From: G963422595 sp963422595
Lineage (GTDB): Bacteria > Pseudomonadota > Gammaproteobacteria > UBA4575
Direction: 5' to 3'
Assembly: GCA_963422595.1 (NCBI GenBank)
Contig: OY730298.1
Span: 682,001-746,000, forward strand
Length of the DNA: 64,000 bases
In this document: positions 62,873 to 64,000 of the stretch, one piece after another
Numbering within the stretch: position 1 is the stretch's first letter
Layout of the letters: every line of letters begins with the position of its first letter
Program-made: the position numbers and the translations under genes
Notes under the pieces: generated by a model
What the model was told of the DNA's origin: nothing
Seen by the model: only the letters and a program-made list of their open reading frames with translations
Databases searched by the model: none

Positions 62873-64000
62873 TTACTTCACGCGCATCCCCGGTTTTGCC
62901 CCGCTATCTGGTTGCAATAAAAAGACGTCTTTGTCACCTGTCCCGGCGGCCAACAACATGGCTTCTGATACACCAAAACGCATTTTACGCGGTGCTAAGT
63001 TCGCGACTACGATGGTTAAACGCCCTTCGATTTCTTTTGGCGTATATGCAGGCTTAATTCCCGCGAATACCGTTCGTTGGATATTGCCTGTTGGTTCACC
63101 TAAGTCTAGAGTTATCTTAAGTAATTTATCTGCTCCTGGTACGTATTCTGCCGTTAAAATTTTTGCCACTCTAAAATCTAATTTGGCAAAATCATCAAAT
63201 GTAATTTCCTCATTGACAGGATCAGAGATGGACAATGCAGTATCTTCTTTGGAAGCTTCAATCATGTTTTCAATCGAATCTTTTTCGATACGTGTAATTA
63301 AGGGATTAAATTTATTAATTTGATGACCCTCTGGCAAAGGTTTGCCGTTGGCTAAATCATCCCACGAGACCGTTGTATTCAAAAAAGTTTCTGATTTTTC
63401 GGCGAGCTTTGGCATTACAGGTTTTAAATAGCCAATCAGCAAGCAATACATGTTAATGCCAAAACTGCAAACCTGGTGCGCCTCATCCCGATTAGATTTG
63501 TCTTTAATACGTTCCCAAGGCCTATAGATATCGATAATTTGATTGGCTAAATCGGCAAGGCTCATGACGCAACGAATTGCCTCTGAGAATTTGCGGTTTT
63601 CATAGTAAATTTTTATGGCACTGTTTTTTTGTGCTGCTTGTTCAAAAGCACTTTTACCCTCTTTGACAAACGTTGAAGTTAGCTTACTATCGAATTGCTT
63701 ACAGATAAAACCCGCGCATCTACTCGCAATATTTACCAACTTGCCGACTACGTCGCTATTTACTCTTTGTAAAAAATCATCTAAGTTCAAATCTATGTCG
63801 TTAATGCCTGCTCCTAATTTTGCGGCAAAGTAATAACGCAAGTATTCTGGATTTAAGTGGTTCAAATAAGTGCGCGCTTTAATAAAAGTGCCGCGTGACT
63901 TTGACATCTTTTGTCCGTCAACGGTTAGAAATCCATGGCAATACACTGCCGTTGGGATACGATAGTTTGCCCCCCACAACATGGCGGGCCAAAACAGCAT
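62873..64000 (-). CDS. metG: Methionyl-tRNA synthetase, 3' part (5' end outside window)
   Basis: 375 residues to the window edge; the reading frame continues beyond. The KMSKS motif is visible (GQKMSKSRG), then the anticodon-binding helical domain, and the C-terminal Trbp111/EMAPII-like dimerisation and tRNA-binding domain (DFRVAKI, ...VFAGIKPAYTP...VVANLAPRKMRFGVSEAMLL, in parts). It charges initiator and elongator tRNA-Met. It ends 1 bp before the RnfB-like gene. Confidence 0.95.
   Translation of the reverse strand: MLFWPAMLWGANYRIPTAVYCHGFLTVDGQKMSKSRGTFIKARTYLNHLNPEYLRYYFAAKLGAGINDIDLNLDDFLQRVNSDVVGKLVNIASRCAGFICKQFDSKLTSTFVKEGKSAFEQAAQKNSAIKIYYENRKFSEAIRCVMSLADLANQIIDIYRPWERIKDKSNRDEAHQVCSFGINMYCLLIGYLKPVMPKLAEKSETFLNTTVSWDDLANGKPLPEGHQINKFNPLITRIEKDSIENMIEASKEDTALSISDPVNEEITFDDFAKLDFRVAKILTAEYVPGADKLLKITLDLGEPTGNIQRTVFAGIKPAYTPKEIEGRLTIVVANLAPRKMRFGVSEAMLLAAGTGDKDVFLLQPDSGAKPGMRVK

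Noticed and set aside
1..64000. tRNA or rRNA genes, or a prophage
   Set aside because: No TψC-arm/acceptor pattern or rRNA signature was recognised, and no phage structural genes are present beside the isolated recombinase and MuB-like fragment.

Overview
The window reads as the chromosome of a gammaproteobacterial sulfur oxidiser. The main evidence is a complete oxidative-type (rDsr) operon, dsrABEFHCMKLJOPNR, on the minus strand at about 11.1-24.1 kb. It is supported by a siroheme synthase (cysG), a DsrS-like gene, a second DsrL-type oxidoreductase and a Cys-less DsrC paralogue. Housekeeping genes (nrdAB, nth, rnfB, metG) also have gammaproteobacterial character. No rRNA, tRNA or CRISPR array was recognised.

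Layout. 1-2.2 kb: the tail of a ZorA-like motor protein and a ZorB-like OmpA protein fused to a staphylococcal-nuclease domain, probably the end of a Zorya-type defence locus. 2.5-10.4 kb: an SDR oxidoreductase, class Ia ribonucleotide reductase (nrdAB) with repeats and DnaA-box-like sites upstream, an S24-like protein, and a NarX/NarL-type two-component pair. 10.4-11.1 kb: a tiny membrane protein and little else. 11.1-24.1 kb: the dsr operon, in which reverse dissimilatory sulfite reductase, its DsrEFH/DsrC sulfur relay, the DsrMKJOP membrane complex, DsrL and siroheme amidation (DsrN) oxidise stored sulfur to sulfite. 24.4-33.4 kb: a mostly divergent accessory block with a TauD-like dioxygenase, a Cas6-like RNA-binding protein with no CRISPR, a Cys-less DsrC homologue (RspA type), a frameshifted PKHD hydroxylase, a second DsrL, a P4H-type dioxygenase and several unassigned genes.

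33.7-49.1 kb: a mobile and defence island. It holds toxin-antitoxin modules (two RelE/HigA-type pairs, MazEF and a HicB), a tyrosine recombinase, and an Eco57I-type methylase with a PLD-SNF2 helicase. Two partial copies of the methylase specificity domain lie in inverted orientation next to the recombinase and are linked to the active gene by a perfect 55-bp inverted repeat. This looks like an invertible specificity-switching locus and is the strongest candidate for something new here. Within the same stretch are a conserved small protein and a TrpD-like gene, then a MuB-like remnant and a chimeric, truncated atpH.

49.3-58.6 kb: a Sel1 protein, a MoxR ATPase/VWA/DsrS-like trio, cysG, a repetitive coiled-coil membrane protein, several repeat families, and btuB with a cobalamin adenosyltransferase. 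58.6-61.6 kb: an HvfABC-type copper-linked RiPP cluster. 61.8-64 kb: nth, an RnfB-like ferredoxin and the 3' part of metG, which runs off the right edge.
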